The notes: generated from the sequence alone by a model not told the origin. 64,000 nt of DNA from Campylobacter vicugnae (GCF_002139875.1 NZ_CP018793.1:558001-622000), one strand, 5' to 3'; counted from the first letter of the stretch, positions 17,461-27,218 are shown. Translations and numbers: made by a program.

Positions 17461-18257
17461 TATCAAATTTTGCCAATAATCTAAATGGTGATGATGGTGC
17501 TATCATCGGTGATATGGTATATAGCAAGGATATGTTTGTAGAAGATATTCATTTTAAATCGCATTGGTTAAGTCCAAAACAGATTGGTAAAAAGGCTATG
17601 ATAGTAAATCTAAGCGACGCAATTGCTATGAACGCTACGCCAAAATATGCGCTTTTAGGCTTGGGATTACCTAAGAATTTAAGCAATAAATATATTAAAG
17701 AGTTAAGCTCTGGATTAAAAGAGTGCGCAGCACAATATGGCACGCAAATTATCGGAGGAGATACTATCTTAAGCAATAAGCTTATAATTAGCTTAACTAT
17801 AATCTCATATCTAAACTCAAAAAAACCATTAATAAGAAATGGGGCAAAAATAGGCGATATAGTATGTTATACTGGGGTTTTAGGTGGCTCTATTAAGGGG
17901 CTTAGAACGCTTTTAAACGGTGGTAAAATTAGCTCAAATTCACGCTTTGTAACTCCAAATTTAAGGCAAGAGTTTATAAAACAAAGTGCTAAATGGATAA
18001 GATCTGGAATGGATATTAGTGATGGTTTAGCTAGTGATTTACCAAAGATTACACAAAATAGAGCAGTTAAATTTAATAAAAAATTATCCAAATTTGAGTT
18101 TATTAGCGGGGAAGAGTATGAGATGCTCATTGTCGTACCGCCTAAAAATATAAAAAGAGTATTAAATCAAGCTAAAAAATGTAGAGTAAAATTAAATTTA
18201 CTAGGTAAAATTATAAACGAAAGGGCAAAATTTCATGGAAAATTCACCCATTTTTAA
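17439..18257 (+). CDS. thiL: Thiamine-monophosphate kinase
   Basis: This enzyme phosphorylates thiamine monophosphate to the active cofactor thiamine pyrophosphate. NGDDGAIIGDMVYSKDMFVEDIHF gives the Mg/ATP-binding acidic cluster (cut short here), followed by LSDAIAMNATPKYALLGLGLP and the GGDTI and GMDISDGLASDL motifs. At 272 residues it is on the short side but complete. The start is GTG at 17439, inside the preceding gene. The 3' end overlaps truD by 23 bases. The thiF-thiG-thiH genes are 10 kb away in a separate unit. Confidence 0.93.
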   Translation: MDKEQSIISNFANNLNGDDGAIIGDMVYSKDMFVEDIHFKSHWLSPKQIGKKAMIVNLSDAIAMNATPKYALLGLGLPKNLSNKYIKELSSGLKECAAQYGTQIIGGDTILSNKLIISLTIISYLNSKKPLIRNGAKIGDIVCYTGVLGGSIKGLRTLLNGGKISSNSRFVTPNLRQEFIKQSAKWIRSGMDISDGLASDLPKITQNRAVKFNKKLSKFEFISGEEYEMLIVVPPKNIKRVLNQAKKCRVKLNLLGKIINERAKFHGKFTHF

Positions 18258-19368
18258 GCCATTATTAACAACAACACATACACCAATCAATGCGCATTTT
18301 AGCAAAAATGCAAGTGATTTTGTGGTGCGTGAGATTCCACTATATGAGTTTAGTGGAAATGGCGAGCATTTAGTTATGCAAATTCAAAAAAAAGGCCTAA
18401 GCACATCTGAGGCGTTAAGCATTCTAGCATCAGCTACTGGTGCTAAGGTTAGAGATTTTGGCTATGCTGGATTAAAGGATAAAGAGGGTATGACTACGCA
18501 ATATATCTCAATTCCAGCTAAATTTCAGAGTGCTATAAGTAGTTTTTCTAATGAAAATATTAAAATTCTAAATGCTACACTCCACAATAATAAGCTAAGA
18601 ATCGGACATTTAAAAGCAAATCACTTTTTTATTCGTCTTAAAAAGGTATTGCCAAGTGAGGCTAAAAAGCTTCAAAATGTTATAGAATTGATTAAAAATC
18701 GCGGTTTTGCCAACTATTTTGGCTATCAAAGATTTGGTAGATTTGGTGATAACTATCAAAGTGCTAAAGAGCTATTAATTGCTATGGCAAATAATGATAA
18801 AAAGAGTCTTAAAAAATATAATCCAAAGCTTAGGGATTTTTTGATTTCTGCATATCAAAGTGAGTTATTTAATCGCTATCTTAGCAAAAGAGTAGAGATT
18901 AGTCGCTTTTGTGAGAGTTTTAGTGCTAAGGAGTTAGCTGAAATTTATAAATTTGATAACAATACTATCAAAGATTTAAAAGATCAAAAGCAGTTTTTTA
19001 AATTGATTCGCGGTGAAGTGATGGGGCATTATCCATTTGGTAAGCTATTTTTATGCGAGGATTTAGAATCTGAGGTTGATAAATTTAATCAGCGTGATCG
19101 CACTAGCTGTGGTTTATTAGTTGGATCTAGGGCTTATGAGGCTACTGGCGTGGCATTTAGACTTGAGCAAGAGATTATGGCCGAAGGGTTTGAGTTTGCT
19201 AAGTTTGCCAATGGAGCAAGAAGATTTAACTGGGTATGGGCTGATGAGATGAAGTATAGCTATAATGAAGAACAAGCACAATTTAGTCTAAGCTTTACAC
19301 TGCAAAAAGGCTCTTATGCTACTGTGGTTTTGCGTGAGATTTTAGGTCGGGAGATATTTGATATTTAG
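18235..19368 (+). CDS. truD: tRNA pseudouridine(13) synthase TruD
   Basis: This enzyme converts U13 of tRNA-Glu to pseudouridine. The catalytic aspartate lies in FGYAGLKDKEGMTTQYISI near residue 80, the hallmark of TruD. The long insertion domain and the C-terminal GLLVGS / EQEIMAEGFEFA motifs are present. At 377 residues it is full length. It overlaps thiL, as in C. jejuni (from memory), and ends at a strong terminator. Confidence 0.95.
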   Translation: MENSPIFKPLLTTTHTPINAHFSKNASDFVVREIPLYEFSGNGEHLVMQIQKKGLSTSEALSILASATGAKVRDFGYAGLKDKEGMTTQYISIPAKFQSAISSFSNENIKILNATLHNNKLRIGHLKANHFFIRLKKVLPSEAKKLQNVIELIKNRGFANYFGYQRFGRFGDNYQSAKELLIAMANNDKKSLKKYNPKLRDFLISAYQSELFNRYLSKRVEISRFCESFSAKELAEIYKFDNNTIKDLKDQKQFFKLIRGEVMGHYPFGKLFLCEDLESEVDKFNQRDRTSCGLLVGSRAYEATGVAFRLEQEIMAEGFEFAKFANGARRFNWVWADEMKYSYNEEQAQFSLSFTLQKGSYATVVLREILGREIFDI

Positions 19369-19372
19369 ATAT

Positions 19373-19402
19373 TTTGGGTTTGTAAATAGATACAAACCCA
19401 AA
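19373..19402. terminator. Bidirectional intrinsic terminator after truD
   Basis: A perfect 12-bp stem (TTTGGGTTTGTA / TACAAACCCAAA) with a 6-base loop lies between convergent truD and the chemoreceptor gene. Confidence 0.8.
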
Positions 19403-19418
19403 TTTAGATAAGATAGAT

Positions 19419-21218
19419 CTACTTAAAGCTTATTAGTTTATCATTTAGCTTAGCAGCGCTATCTAAGATTCCATTTGATACTAATTCTATTTGAGTAGCT
19501 AGCTGAGTAAGCTCTGTAGCTGCACTACTAACCTTATCTATATTGCTATTGAGTATTGTCATTCTCTCTTTGGCATCATTTGATTTATCCTCTACGGTTT
19601 TGGTCGATCTAATGCCAGAATTTAGTTTATCAATTGAATTTGCTATCTCATTTTTTAGATCGGCAGCTTTAGCTGAAGTGTTATTCATAGATAGGTGAAT
19701 ATCATCCATTAAAGATTTATTATTATTTACTTGTTGGACTATGGTTTGGACTGTGATATTGATCTCACCTAAAGATTTACTAGTTTTATCAGCTAGTGCG
19801 CGAACTTCATCTGCAACTACTGCAAAGCCTCTGCCATGCTCTCCAGCACGAGCAGCTTCTATAGCAGCATTTAATGCTAAAAGATTAGTTTGATCAGCAA
19901 TATCTCTTATAGAGTTAGTTACGCTATAGATAGTATCAGCACTTTGTACAAGCTGATCCATATTAGCTACTATCTCATTTTCTTGTTGGCTACTTACTTC
20001 TATTAGCTCTATTAACTCTAGAAGTGTATTCTCTACATCATTCATTAAATTTTTTAAATCTTGCATATTTATGGTTGCATCATTAGATAGTTTTTTATTT
20101 AAATTTATAGTCTCATTTAGCAAGATTGTAATCTTTTGTACGCTTGCGACTTGTTCATGCTGATGGAGTGAATTTCTTTTTAATTTTTTAGCATTTTCTT
20201 GAAGGCTAATTGAGTTTTTATGACTTGCGTTTGAACTCTCAATAGCTTCTAAAACTGAATTTTGAACAATTTGAATAAATGTATTTATATACCCAGCACT
20301 AGTGGCTAGTTCGCTTTTTGGATCGATTTTTAGGCGTGAGCTTAGGTTGGCTTTTGAGCTTGCTAGATTTGAGCTTAGTAGCTCTAGATTGCTTATTGGT
20401 ATGATAACTTTAGCTAGAGTTAGCCAGATAAATATGATAAATAAAATCAATGTTACACAAAATATTGCTATGGCAATATAGAGTTGATTTTGATTATTTG
20501 CTTGAATTTGATCTTGGATAATATTTTCAAAATTGTTTAGCTTTTTGCTTAATTCTTGACTTAAAAATTGTTGAGAATTATCTTGCATTACACTAATTTG
20601 AGCTATCATTGTAGTATAATGCTTTTTAAATAGGCTTATTAATTCAGTATCTGCAAATTTATCTATATCAATCATATTAACAAGTGAATTTAATCTATTT
20701 AAAACATCTTTAGCCAATATATTTTGAGTAGAGATTATAGCTAGAATTTGATCTATTGTATCTCTTAGCGCAAGGTTGCTTGGCGTTGGATTTTGGGCTA
20801 CTATTTTGTTGATATCACTACTTAGCGTAAATAGATATGATTTTGAGTTTATGGCAATTGAGTTTGCAGATTTAAATCTTTCTAGCTCATCTTGCTTAGC
20901 TCTAAATGATTTATTTATAGAATTTAGTATATTTTTATCTACATTTAAACTAGCTAAATGCTGCAAGGTCTCTTCAAATTTATTGCTAAAAACTACACTT
21001 GTATCATAATTTATAAAGTTAAATTTGGTTTTAAATACTTGATCAATTTGTAAATCATAAATTAGTAAATGCTCTGTAGCTACGACTATTTGTTCATTTT
21101 TTTGTGTAGATTTGTAGTTGTTAAATATAAAAGCCAAAAGTATAAACATAGATACCAAAACAAGCACAGTAAGTGCGATAAACTGAGTTAAAAAGCTGAT
21201 TTTTTTAGAATTGTTCAT
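19419..21218 (-). CDS. Transmembrane methyl-accepting chemotaxis protein
   Basis: A 599-residue chemoreceptor. Transmembrane helix 1 (about 12-29) and helix 2 (about 249-271, [21 protein letters not shown]) flank a periplasmic helical domain of about 215 residues that looks like a four-helix bundle. The cytoplasmic hairpin tip carries the highly conserved [20 protein letters not shown] and [18 protein letters not shown]. The ligand is unknown. The ATG lies 14 bases inside the end of the cytochrome c peroxidase gene with GGAGAATTTA before it, so the two are almost certainly co-translated. A link to redox or peroxide sensing is suggested only by this pairing. Confidence 0.92.
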   Translation of the reverse strand: MNNSKKISFLTQFIALTVLVLVSMFILLAFIFNNYKSTQKNEQIVVATEHLLIYDLQIDQVFKTKFNFINYDTSVVFSNKFEETLQHLASLNVDKNILNSINKSFRAKQDELERFKSANSIAINSKSYLFTLSSDINKIVAQNPTPSNLALRDTIDQILAIISTQNILAKDVLNRLNSLVNMIDIDKFADTELISLFKKHYTTMIAQISVMQDNSQQFLSQELSKKLNNFENIIQDQIQANNQNQLYIAIAIFCVTLILFIIFIWLTLAKVIIPISNLELLSSNLASSKANLSSRLKIDPKSELATSAGYINTFIQIVQNSVLEAIESSNASHKNSISLQENAKKLKRNSLHQHEQVASVQKITILLNETINLNKKLSNDATINMQDLKNLMNDVENTLLELIELIEVSSQQENEIVANMDQLVQSADTIYSVTNSIRDIADQTNLLALNAAIEAARAGEHGRGFAVVADEVRALADKTSKSLGEINITVQTIVQQVNNNKSLMDDIHLSMNNTSAKAADLKNEIANSIDKLNSGIRSTKTVEDKSNDAKERMTILNSNIDKVSSAATELTQLATQIELVSNGILDSAAKLNDKLISFK

Positions 21219-22143
21219 TAAATTCTCCTGTTAGGCTTTCTAAAAATGCGACAATATCATCTACGGTTTGCTGATCTAAGAATCTGCCTAATTGATAATA
21301 AGCCATAAATTGCACGCACGCATCAAGAGTTGGAATACTTCCATCGTGATAATATGGAGCAGTTTTGGCTACATTTCTTAGACTTGGAACTTTAAAGACC
21401 ATTTTATCAGATTCTATTTTTGTAATCTCATAGCGACCTAAATTTTCTTGATTTGGATATGGCTCGAAGATTCCAATTTTTTGATACATCGTACCACCTA
21501 TATTTTGACCTTGATGACAAGCTACACAGCCATTGCTTTTAAATGCTTCCCAACCACGTTTAGCCTGGCTGCTTATAGCATTTTCATCTCCATTTAAATA
21601 GCGATCAAATGGGGCATTTGGAGTAATGAGTGTCTTTTCAAATTCAGCTATAGCATCGGTTATATTTTGCATTGTAATCTCGCCATATATCTTATCAAAA
21701 CTAGCTTTATACTTAGCGTTTGCTTCAACTCTTTTAACTACTTCAGCTTCATCTTTTAGTGCCATCTCTTTTGGATTTATAAATGGATTTTTAGCTTGCT
21801 CGGCTAGATTTTTAGCCTTTCCATCCCAAAATTGTACAAAATTAAACACAGAGTTAAATGTAGTAGGTGAATTAAATGGCTCATCTAGCACTCCATCTGC
21901 TCCAATGGAAAATATCTCATTATCTACTCCATATCTTTTTAAATCATGACAGGTATTACACGATACTTTTCCATCTTTTGATAGGCTTGTATCCATATAT
22001 AGCTGTTTTCCTAGCATTGCTTTTTCTTTATCATATGGGATACTAGTAGGTAGTGGAGTTATCATTCTATCTGGATTTATGCTTGTTTGAGCATTACAAA
22101 TATTAAAGGCAACTAAAGTCATAAATAAAGCTCTTTTTATCAT
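21205..22143 (-). CDS. Di-heme cytochrome c peroxidase
   Basis: A periplasmic enzyme that reduces hydrogen peroxide to water with electrons from cytochrome c. A signal peptide ([13 protein letters not shown]) is followed by two heme c sites: Cys62-x2-Cys65-His66 and Cys206-x2-Cys209-His210. [15 protein letters not shown] after the first site and [18 protein letters not shown] after the second are typical. At 312 residues it has the usual length. Campylobacters often have two such genes; which paralogue this is cannot be told. It leads a two-gene unit with the chemoreceptor. Confidence 0.94.
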   Translation of the reverse strand: MIKRALFMTLVAFNICNAQTSINPDRMITPLPTSIPYDKEKAMLGKQLYMDTSLSKDGKVSCNTCHDLKRYGVDNEIFSIGADGVLDEPFNSPTTFNSVFNFVQFWDGKAKNLAEQAKNPFINPKEMALKDEAEVVKRVEANAKYKASFDKIYGEITMQNITDAIAEFEKTLITPNAPFDRYLNGDENAISSQAKRGWEAFKSNGCVACHQGQNIGGTMYQKIGIFEPYPNQENLGRYEITKIESDKMVFKVPSLRNVAKTAPYYHDGSIPTLDACVQFMAYYQLGRFLDQQTVDDIVAFLESLTGEFNEQF

Positions 22144-22271
22144 CTATGTCCTCTCTTTAAAAGATAAATTTAAAAAAATATAAAAAATAAAATTTAGTTA
22201 AATTTTACTAAAAAAGAGTTAATCAATGTTATATTAATTCTAAATTTTAAGCTCTATTTTGATAGAATTAA

Positions 22272-22591
22272 GCTGGTGCGATGGATAGTCGCAAGGTTTA
22301 GGCCTTGAGGAAAGTCCGAGCTGCAATAAGACAGAGTTCCACCTAACGGGTGGCTGAGGTAACTCAAGGGATAGTGCAACAGAAAGCAAACTGCCGCTTT
22401 AGCGGTGATGGTGAAACGGTGGGGTAAGAGCCTACCAGTGCTAGTAGAGATACAAGCAGCTATGTAAACCCAACTCGCAGCAAGAAGGGATGGTTTGGAG
22501 TCTTATATTCAACCCTTCGCTTGAATTTGATCTAACATCAAATCTAGATAAATGACTATCATAACAGAACTCGGCTTATAGTCGCACCATT
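22272..22591 (+). ncRNA. rnpB: RNase P RNA (class A)
   Basis: This is the catalytic RNA that trims tRNA 5' leaders. The conserved core GAGGAAAGTCCGAGCTGC is at about 22307-22325. ACAGAAA, GTGAAACGGTGGGGTAAGAGC, the AGAGATACA segment and the 3' CAGAACTCGGCTTATAGTCGCACC element follow in order. The P1 helix pairs GGTGCGA at 22275 with TCGCACC at 22582. TAGAAT at 22263-22268 may be its -10 box. Ends are set by P1 and are accurate to a few bases. Confidence 0.97.
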
Positions 22592-22595
22592 TCAT

Positions 22596-22611
22596 AATCT
22601 TAGCTAAGATT
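22596..22611. terminator. Possible terminator of rnpB / fliT-like
   Basis: The palindrome AATCTTAGCTAAGATT lies just after rnpB and overlaps the end of the convergent small gene. T-runs lie 10 bases downstream on the plus strand. The stem is AT-rich with a minimal loop, so this is a weak call. Confidence 0.35.
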
Positions 22612-22825
22612 AAAAATCATATTTTTTAGCTTTTTTAGCCTTAGATAGTTCGACTTCAAGCTCTTTTTGTTTTGTTCTAAATAGCTCAACTGAGTTTTTT
22701 AAAAGTGCTGCTGTGCATTCTAGCTCATCTGGATTAAGCTTTGATGGATAATGATTTGTTAAATACTCAATCTTATCCAAATCCTCGCTTACAAGGGCTG
22801 ATTTAAATTGATTAAGCCAATTCAT
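22610..22825 (-). CDS. Small FliT-like protein downstream of fliS
   Basis: A 71-residue, mostly helical and charged protein (LNQFKSALVSEDLDKIEYL, then a Lys-rich tail). Its position as the last gene after fliD-fliS, overlapping fliS by 14 bases, is where FliT-type export chaperones or equivalent small genes lie. Sequence alone does not prove FliT. C. jejuni has an uncharacterised small gene in the same place, as I recall. Confidence 0.7.
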   Translation of the reverse strand: MNWLNQFKSALVSEDLDKIEYLTNHYPSKLNPDELECTAALLKNSVELFRTKQKELEVELSKAKKAKKYDF

Positions 22826-23198
22826 TATCGCTCCTTGTAGCGTCTTTCCAAGCTTCTAAAAGCTCTCTTGTTACATGTATAACCTCATCTAGTTTGCTCT
22901 GGTCATTTGTGATGTTAGCCTCTGATATTAGCTGAATTTGTCTGCTATATAGACCTTGTAGATACTCACTAATTTGACCTTGACTCATATCAAGGGAATT
23001 TATTAGTTCAAAAAATATAGCATTTGTTTTATTTAAAAACAATACTTTACTTTCTATATCTCCAGCATCCATAGCCTTTTTAGCTCTATAAATAAAACGC
23101 AAAATCCCTTCATATAGCATTGCAATTAGTTTTTGTGGGGAGTCAATCCCCATATTATTTTGATTATAAGCTGCATATGCAGCACTAGATGATGCCAT
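22812..23198 (-). CDS. fliS: Flagellar secretion chaperone FliS
   Basis: A cytoplasmic chaperone that holds flagellin unfolded before export. AAYAAYNQNN at the N-terminus, SPQKLIAMLYEGILRFIYRAK and the ELINSLD / YLQGLYSRQI helices are typical FliS. I start it at ATG 23198 because AAAGGA lies six bases before it; the frame also contains an ATG at 23225 inside fliD, but without a ribosome site. The result is 128 residues, the normal length. Confidence 0.94.
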   Translation of the reverse strand: MASSSAAYAAYNQNNMGIDSPQKLIAMLYEGILRFIYRAKKAMDAGDIESKVLFLNKTNAIFFELINSLDMSQGQISEYLQGLYSRQIQLISEANITNDQSKLDEVIHVTRELLEAWKDATRSDNELA

Positions 23199-23211
23199 TG
23201 ATGTTCCTTTA

Positions 23212-25080
23212 CTACTTGTTAGCATTGTTAGCAGCCTCTATCATGCTATTTACTGTATTCATTTGGGCTTCTAGTTTGGCTATGATTGTATCATATTGAG
23301 ACCATTTTTCAGCCATTGTAGTATATTTAGCATCTAGCTCTTTTTGCCTTTGCTCTTTTGAAGCAGTTAAGGATTTGTGTGAGCTAGTTAGGCTCTCTTC
23401 GTAGGCTGTTAGGCTACCTTCTGATCCAATTAATCCATTTAAAGTATCATTAAGACCTTTGAAAAATCCGCCTATAATCTCAGTTTTGCCATCTAGCTTT
23501 TGCTCTTTTAGACCTAGTTTTGTTAAAAAGCTACTCTCACCTTTAATCTCAATATCTGTTCCACCTGAACCTTTTAGCACTAGTTTGCCATCTTTATCAA
23601 ATGAAGCTGAGATATCGCTTAGACCGCTAGCATTTGCTATAGCTTTTAATAGGGCGTTTTTCTTAGCTTTTTCTGCTTCACCATTTGTTAGAGGTTTGCC
23701 ATCTTTGTCTTTAAATTCTTTTTCAATATTTATATCTATCTCAACCCCATTTATGGTTAGCTTACCTTTTAACTCATCATTCCACTCTATTTTTTTATCT
23801 CCAACTGCTGTAACATTTGTAAATTTAGTCTCAGAGCTAAAGAAGTTTTTAAACTCATCAAATTTAGTATTTATCATATCGTTTAATATTGATGAGTCTA
23901 GTGTAAGAAGTCCATCTTTAGTAAGAGTAATACCAAAATCAGCCAAAGACTTACCATCTTTGCTTACGCCATTTATGATTTTATTTAACTCTGTTGTAAT
24001 AGATGTGATCTCTCTTACACCTTGGAAAGTACCAGCTAGACCAGTTTCGCTATCATATTTAGTAGCTTCATTGATATTATTCATTAAAGAGTTGTATGAC
24101 TCTACCATAGCCTTGATATCTTCCATTATACCTTCGGTACTTTGAGTGATATTGACATTGGTAGTTTCGCCATCTTTATCTACTTTATTTAGAGTTAAGT
24201 TCACACCTAGTATTAGATCATCGATTGTATTTGAACTTCTAGTTATATCTATGCCGTTATATTTAAATTTAGCATCTTGAGCAGTTGAAATTTGAGAACC
24301 GGCATTTTTTTTCTCATCTTCTGATAATTTATCAGGCTGCTTTAGAGTTAATCTCATTATAGTGTTACCATGACTATCTTTACTGCCATTAGTACTAGAT
24401 GCTTTATCAAAATAAAATCCTAAAGCTTTTAGAGTGCTATCGTTGCTTGTATTTGTTGCACTGCCACCTGTTGTGCTTTGTATGCTATAAAAGTCAATTT
24501 TATTAGCTTCTCCAGTCTGTGCTGATTGGATAATCATTCTAAATGGTTCATCGCCGCCTACATTTAGGATTTTGGCTTGAACTTTACCTTCTGTAGCTTC
24601 ATTTATCTTTTCAGCCAGCTGTTCTAGCGTGGTTGTAGAATCAGCATTAATAACATAATCTTTACCACCAATACTTATACCAAAGCTAACATCTGTATCA
24701 AAAACACTCTCAGTCCTAGAGCCAAAAGTCTTAGACTGGAATGAGTCTTGACTAGCTAGTTGTTGCACGCTTAAGTTCATATTTTGTTCAGCGACACCAG
24801 CGCTTACTGAGACGCTTACACTATTGCTACCAGTAGCGTTTGCATCACGTTTTAAATAGGTGTTATCTCCAGTTAAATTTGATACGCTACCTTTAAATGT
24901 GCTAAGCAGTGTAGTGATAGCTGTTAGGTCTTTTTGTTTGGTTAGGTTATCTTGAATTTTTGTCTCCAATGGCTTAACCATAGCCTTAGTATCAGCTTCT
25001 TTTAATTTATCTATAGTATCCCAGCTTAGGATATTTCCACTACCAACACCTAGTTGAGATTTTTCTGTATTGATTGCCAT
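23212..25080 (-). CDS. fliD: Flagellar hook-associated protein 2 (filament cap)
   Basis: This protein caps the growing flagellar filament and folds incoming flagellin. Its 622 residues show the usual FliD plan: a conserved N-terminus (LGVGSGNILSWDTIDKLKEA), a helical D0/D1 region, a long variable beta-rich middle with repeated short Lys/Asp motifs, and a C-terminal coiled coil (QRQKELDAKYTTMAEKWSQYD, then LEAQMNTVNSMIEA). AAAGGAATAACA precedes the ATG. It lies between flaG and fliS in one operon. Confidence 0.95.
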   Translation of the reverse strand: MAINTEKSQLGVGSGNILSWDTIDKLKEADTKAMVKPLETKIQDNLTKQKDLTAITTLLSTFKGSVSNLTGDNTYLKRDANATGSNSVSVSVSAGVAEQNMNLSVQQLASQDSFQSKTFGSRTESVFDTDVSFGISIGGKDYVINADSTTTLEQLAEKINEATEGKVQAKILNVGGDEPFRMIIQSAQTGEANKIDFYSIQSTTGGSATNTSNDSTLKALGFYFDKASSTNGSKDSHGNTIMRLTLKQPDKLSEDEKKNAGSQISTAQDAKFKYNGIDITRSSNTIDDLILGVNLTLNKVDKDGETTNVNITQSTEGIMEDIKAMVESYNSLMNNINEATKYDSETGLAGTFQGVREITSITTELNKIINGVSKDGKSLADFGITLTKDGLLTLDSSILNDMINTKFDEFKNFFSSETKFTNVTAVGDKKIEWNDELKGKLTINGVEIDINIEKEFKDKDGKPLTNGEAEKAKKNALLKAIANASGLSDISASFDKDGKLVLKGSGGTDIEIKGESSFLTKLGLKEQKLDGKTEIIGGFFKGLNDTLNGLIGSEGSLTAYEESLTSSHKSLTASKEQRQKELDAKYTTMAEKWSQYDTIIAKLEAQMNTVNSMIEAANNANK

Positions 25081-25082
25081 TG

Positions 25083-25460
25083 TTATTCCTTTTTATCAAA
25101 TATCATACCGACTATATCTCTGAAGTGTTCAGTTAGCTTCATTACTTGTTCGGTAGGGATTTTGCGAATTATCGTACCTGTGTCTGCTTCCATAACATTA
25201 ACAAACATACTATCAATCTTATCATTATAACCAAACCTAATATTTGTGTTAAGCAAACTTAGATTATCGTTAGTTTGAGACAAAATCTCTTGAATTTGCT
25301 CATTTGTTAAATGCTCAGTTGCTTTATTGTGAGTAGCTGAGTCTTGTTGAAGGTTTGAGTTTTCAACTTCTATTGTTTGAGGGTTGAACTGGTGTTTAAC
25401 ATTTGCTACATTTGCCGTCATATCCATTTGTTGTTGGGCTGCTGCTTTGAAAATTTCCAT
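25083..25460 (-). CDS. flaG: FlaG family protein
   Basis: A 125-residue protein with a Gln/Asn-rich N-terminal half and the conserved FlaG C-terminus: NIRFGYNDKIDSMFVNVMEADTG, then IRKIPTEQVMKL. FlaG limits filament length in several polar flagellates. It is the first gene of the flaG-fliD-fliS unit. Motifs for both sigma54 and sigma28 lie directly upstream. Confidence 0.92.
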   Translation of the reverse strand: MEIFKAAAQQQMDMTANVANVKHQFNPQTIEVENSNLQQDSATHNKATEHLTNEQIQEILSQTNDNLSLLNTNIRFGYNDKIDSMFVNVMEADTGTIIRKIPTEQVMKLTEHFRDIVGMIFDKKE

Positions 25461-25493
25461 TTGGCATCCTTTTAATAAAATTGTTTAGATGAT

Positions 25494-25520
25494 AAATCGG
25501 CTTAAATACGCCAAAATTTA
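25494..25520 (-). promoter_or_regulatory. Sigma28 (FliA) promoter for flaG operon
   Basis: On the minus strand TAAA, 15 bases, then GCCGATTT. This matches the FliA consensus TAAA-N15-GCCGATAA and the Campylobacter -10 form CGATWT. The -10 box is 34 bases from the flaG start. Confidence 0.7.
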
Positions 25521-25550
25521 TAGTATTTTAGCACATTTATACACATTTAA

Positions 25551-25567
25551 AGCAAATTTTATGCCAA
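25551..25567 (-). promoter_or_regulatory. Sigma54 (RpoN) promoter for flaG operon
   Basis: On the minus strand TTGGCATAAAATTTGCT, with GG and GC in the -24/-12 spacing (TGGCAT-N5-TTGCT). It lies upstream of the sigma28 motif, so the operon may be read by both flagellar sigma factors. Confidence 0.65.
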
Positions 25568-25616
25568 ATTTATAGATATTTTGATACTATTTGCACTTAT
25601 TATAAGGAGTAGGGCT

Positions 25617-25961
25617 ATGAGAGTTTGTATAGATTGTGAGTGTCTACTTTTAGCTGAGAGCTTAAGACTATTTCTAGGCTCAAAGGCAACTACAAGAAAA
25701 GATTGTGATTTTATAGTAAGCGATAGAGCCGTACAAGGTAGTAAGCCTGTCTTTGTTATAGGGAGTAATTCGCCATATCTTAGAGTTCCTTTTAGCAAAG
25801 ATGCGTTGCTAAATACTTTGGGTGAGTTTTATTCAGCGATGCAAATTAGTGGCAAAATCCAGCCAAGTGAGCTTACTAGTTTAGAGCGAAGAATAGGCGA
25901 TTTAGTGGATAAATTTAAATTTGATCTAATAAAAATAATAAAAGATGAGTATGAAAAATAG
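25617..25961 (+). CDS. Hypothetical protein, 114 aa
   Basis: I do not recognise a named family. ATG 25617 has a good AAGGAG at 25604-25609. The N-terminus has two close cysteines (VCIDCECLLLAESLRLFLGS), the middle looks like alternating strands and helices (FIVSDRAV, VFVIGSNS), and the C-terminus is helical. It overlaps rsmD. It lies beside the flagellar operon, divergently, as a similar small gene does in C. jejuni (from memory). Confidence 0.8.
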   Translation: MRVCIDCECLLLAESLRLFLGSKATTRKDCDFIVSDRAVQGSKPVFVIGSNSPYLRVPFSKDALLNTLGEFYSAMQISGKIQPSELTSLERRIGDLVDKFKFDLIKIIKDEYEK

Positions 25962-26526
25962 TCTATTTGCAACCATCTCAAGTGGTAAATATAAAGGCAA
26001 AAAGCTAACCCTTCCAAGCCTATCTACAACTAGAAGCACTAAATCAATAGTAAAAGAGTCTGTATTTAATAGCTTACAAAGCGATATTTATGGAGCTATA
26101 TTTATAGAATTATTTGGCGGAAGTGGATTGATGGCTGCAACTGCAGTTAGTAATTATGCTAAGAAAGCTTATGCTATAGAGATAGATAAGGCTGCTTTTA
26201 ATAGTTTAAAATCAAATTTTGCTACTCTTGGTGATAGTGATTTAGTAGCGCTTCATGGTGATACTTTTGAATTAACTCCAAAAATAATCAGCCAAAACGC
26301 AGGGCAAAAAATTATACTTTATGTTGATCCACCATTTGATATTAGAGATGGATTTCATGGAATATATGAAAGATTATATAATATTCTAGGTAAGATGGAG
26401 GCTGATATAGTAATTATAGAGCATATATCTAGCCATGCAACGCCTCAAAAAATGGGTGATTTTCATCTATATAAAAGTCGCAAATTTGGCAATACAAGCC
26501 TAAGTTATTATACAAAATGTATCTAG
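25945..26526 (+). CDS. rsmD: 16S rRNA (guanine966-N2)-methyltransferase RsmD
   Basis: This enzyme methylates G966 of 16S rRNA in the small subunit. SGKYKGKKLTLPS, then STKSIVKESVFNSL (the RsmD RPT/KE region), the SAM loop IELFGGSGLMAATA and the catalytic DPPFD motif near residue 128 are all visible. At 193 residues it has normal length. ATG 25945 or 25951 may be the start; both lie inside the preceding gene. It overlaps yigZ by 10 bases. Confidence 0.93.
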   Translation: MSMKNSLFATISSGKYKGKKLTLPSLSTTRSTKSIVKESVFNSLQSDIYGAIFIELFGGSGLMAATAVSNYAKKAYAIEIDKAAFNSLKSNFATLGDSDLVALHGDTFELTPKIISQNAGQKIILYVDPPFDIRDGFHGIYERLYNILGKMEADIVIIEHISSHATPQKMGDFHLYKSRKFGNTSLSYYTKCI

Positions 26527-27128
26527 TAAAAGAGTGTTATAGCTACGAGCAAGATATCAAAAAATCAAGCTTTGCTAGTTATATATGTCCATTTAGTGAG
26601 TTTGAGACTCTAAAAGAGAAGCTAAAAGCAGATAATCCAAAAGCTGCTCATATAGTTTGGGCATATAGGTATTATAATAAATATTTTCAAATTGTGGAAA
26701 ATTGCAGTGATGATGGAGAGCCAAAGGGTAGCTCTGGGCCACCGTGCTTAGATGCTTTGCGTGGTGCAGAGTTAATTGATACTGCAGTATTAGTGGTGCG
26801 ATATTTTGGCGGAGTGAAGCTTGGAGTAGGCGGACTAGTTCGAGCATATGGAAGTAGTGCAAATTTGGCTATAAATTCAGCTAATTTAATAAAATATGAG
26901 ATTAGGGATTTTGTTAGTATATTTGTGCCATTTGCTTTGTTATCTAGATTTGATCACTACACTAGCAAACACGACCTAAGAGTAAATAAAATTTATATAG
27001 AGAGTGGATGCGTGTATGAGCTTAGTCTTACTATGGCTGAATTTATTGATTTGCGTGAGTTTGCAGTAGAGTATGAGATTGCTGGTATGAAGTATCTAGC
27101 AATTCCATTAAATGCAAAACAAGTTTAA
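26517..27128 (+). CDS. YigZ / IMPACT family protein
   Basis: A UPF0029 (IMPACT) family protein of 203 residues. The signature is complete: DDGEPKGSSGPPCLDAL, then VVRYFGGVKLGVGGLVRAYG near residues 85-110. A C-terminal alpha/beta domain follows. The family is linked to translation control in eukaryotes, but the bacterial role is unclear. It overlaps rsmD. Confidence 0.93.
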   Translation: MYLVKECYSYEQDIKKSSFASYICPFSEFETLKEKLKADNPKAAHIVWAYRYYNKYFQIVENCSDDGEPKGSSGPPCLDALRGAELIDTAVLVVRYFGGVKLGVGGLVRAYGSSANLAINSANLIKYEIRDFVSIFVPFALLSRFDHYTSKHDLRVNKIYIESGCVYELSLTMAEFIDLREFAVEYEIAGMKYLAIPLNAKQV

Positions 27129-27218
27129 ATTAATCTAAAACCTAAATTTTATAAATGTAAAACTTAAGAACTCTTGCTATTTTAAATTTGAATAATTTAA
27201 AATTTAAACCTTGAGTTT

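Noticed and set aside
23459-24145. 228-residue ORF on the plus strand
   Set aside because: It is antisense to fliD, lacks a recognisable domain, and mirrors fliD codon use.
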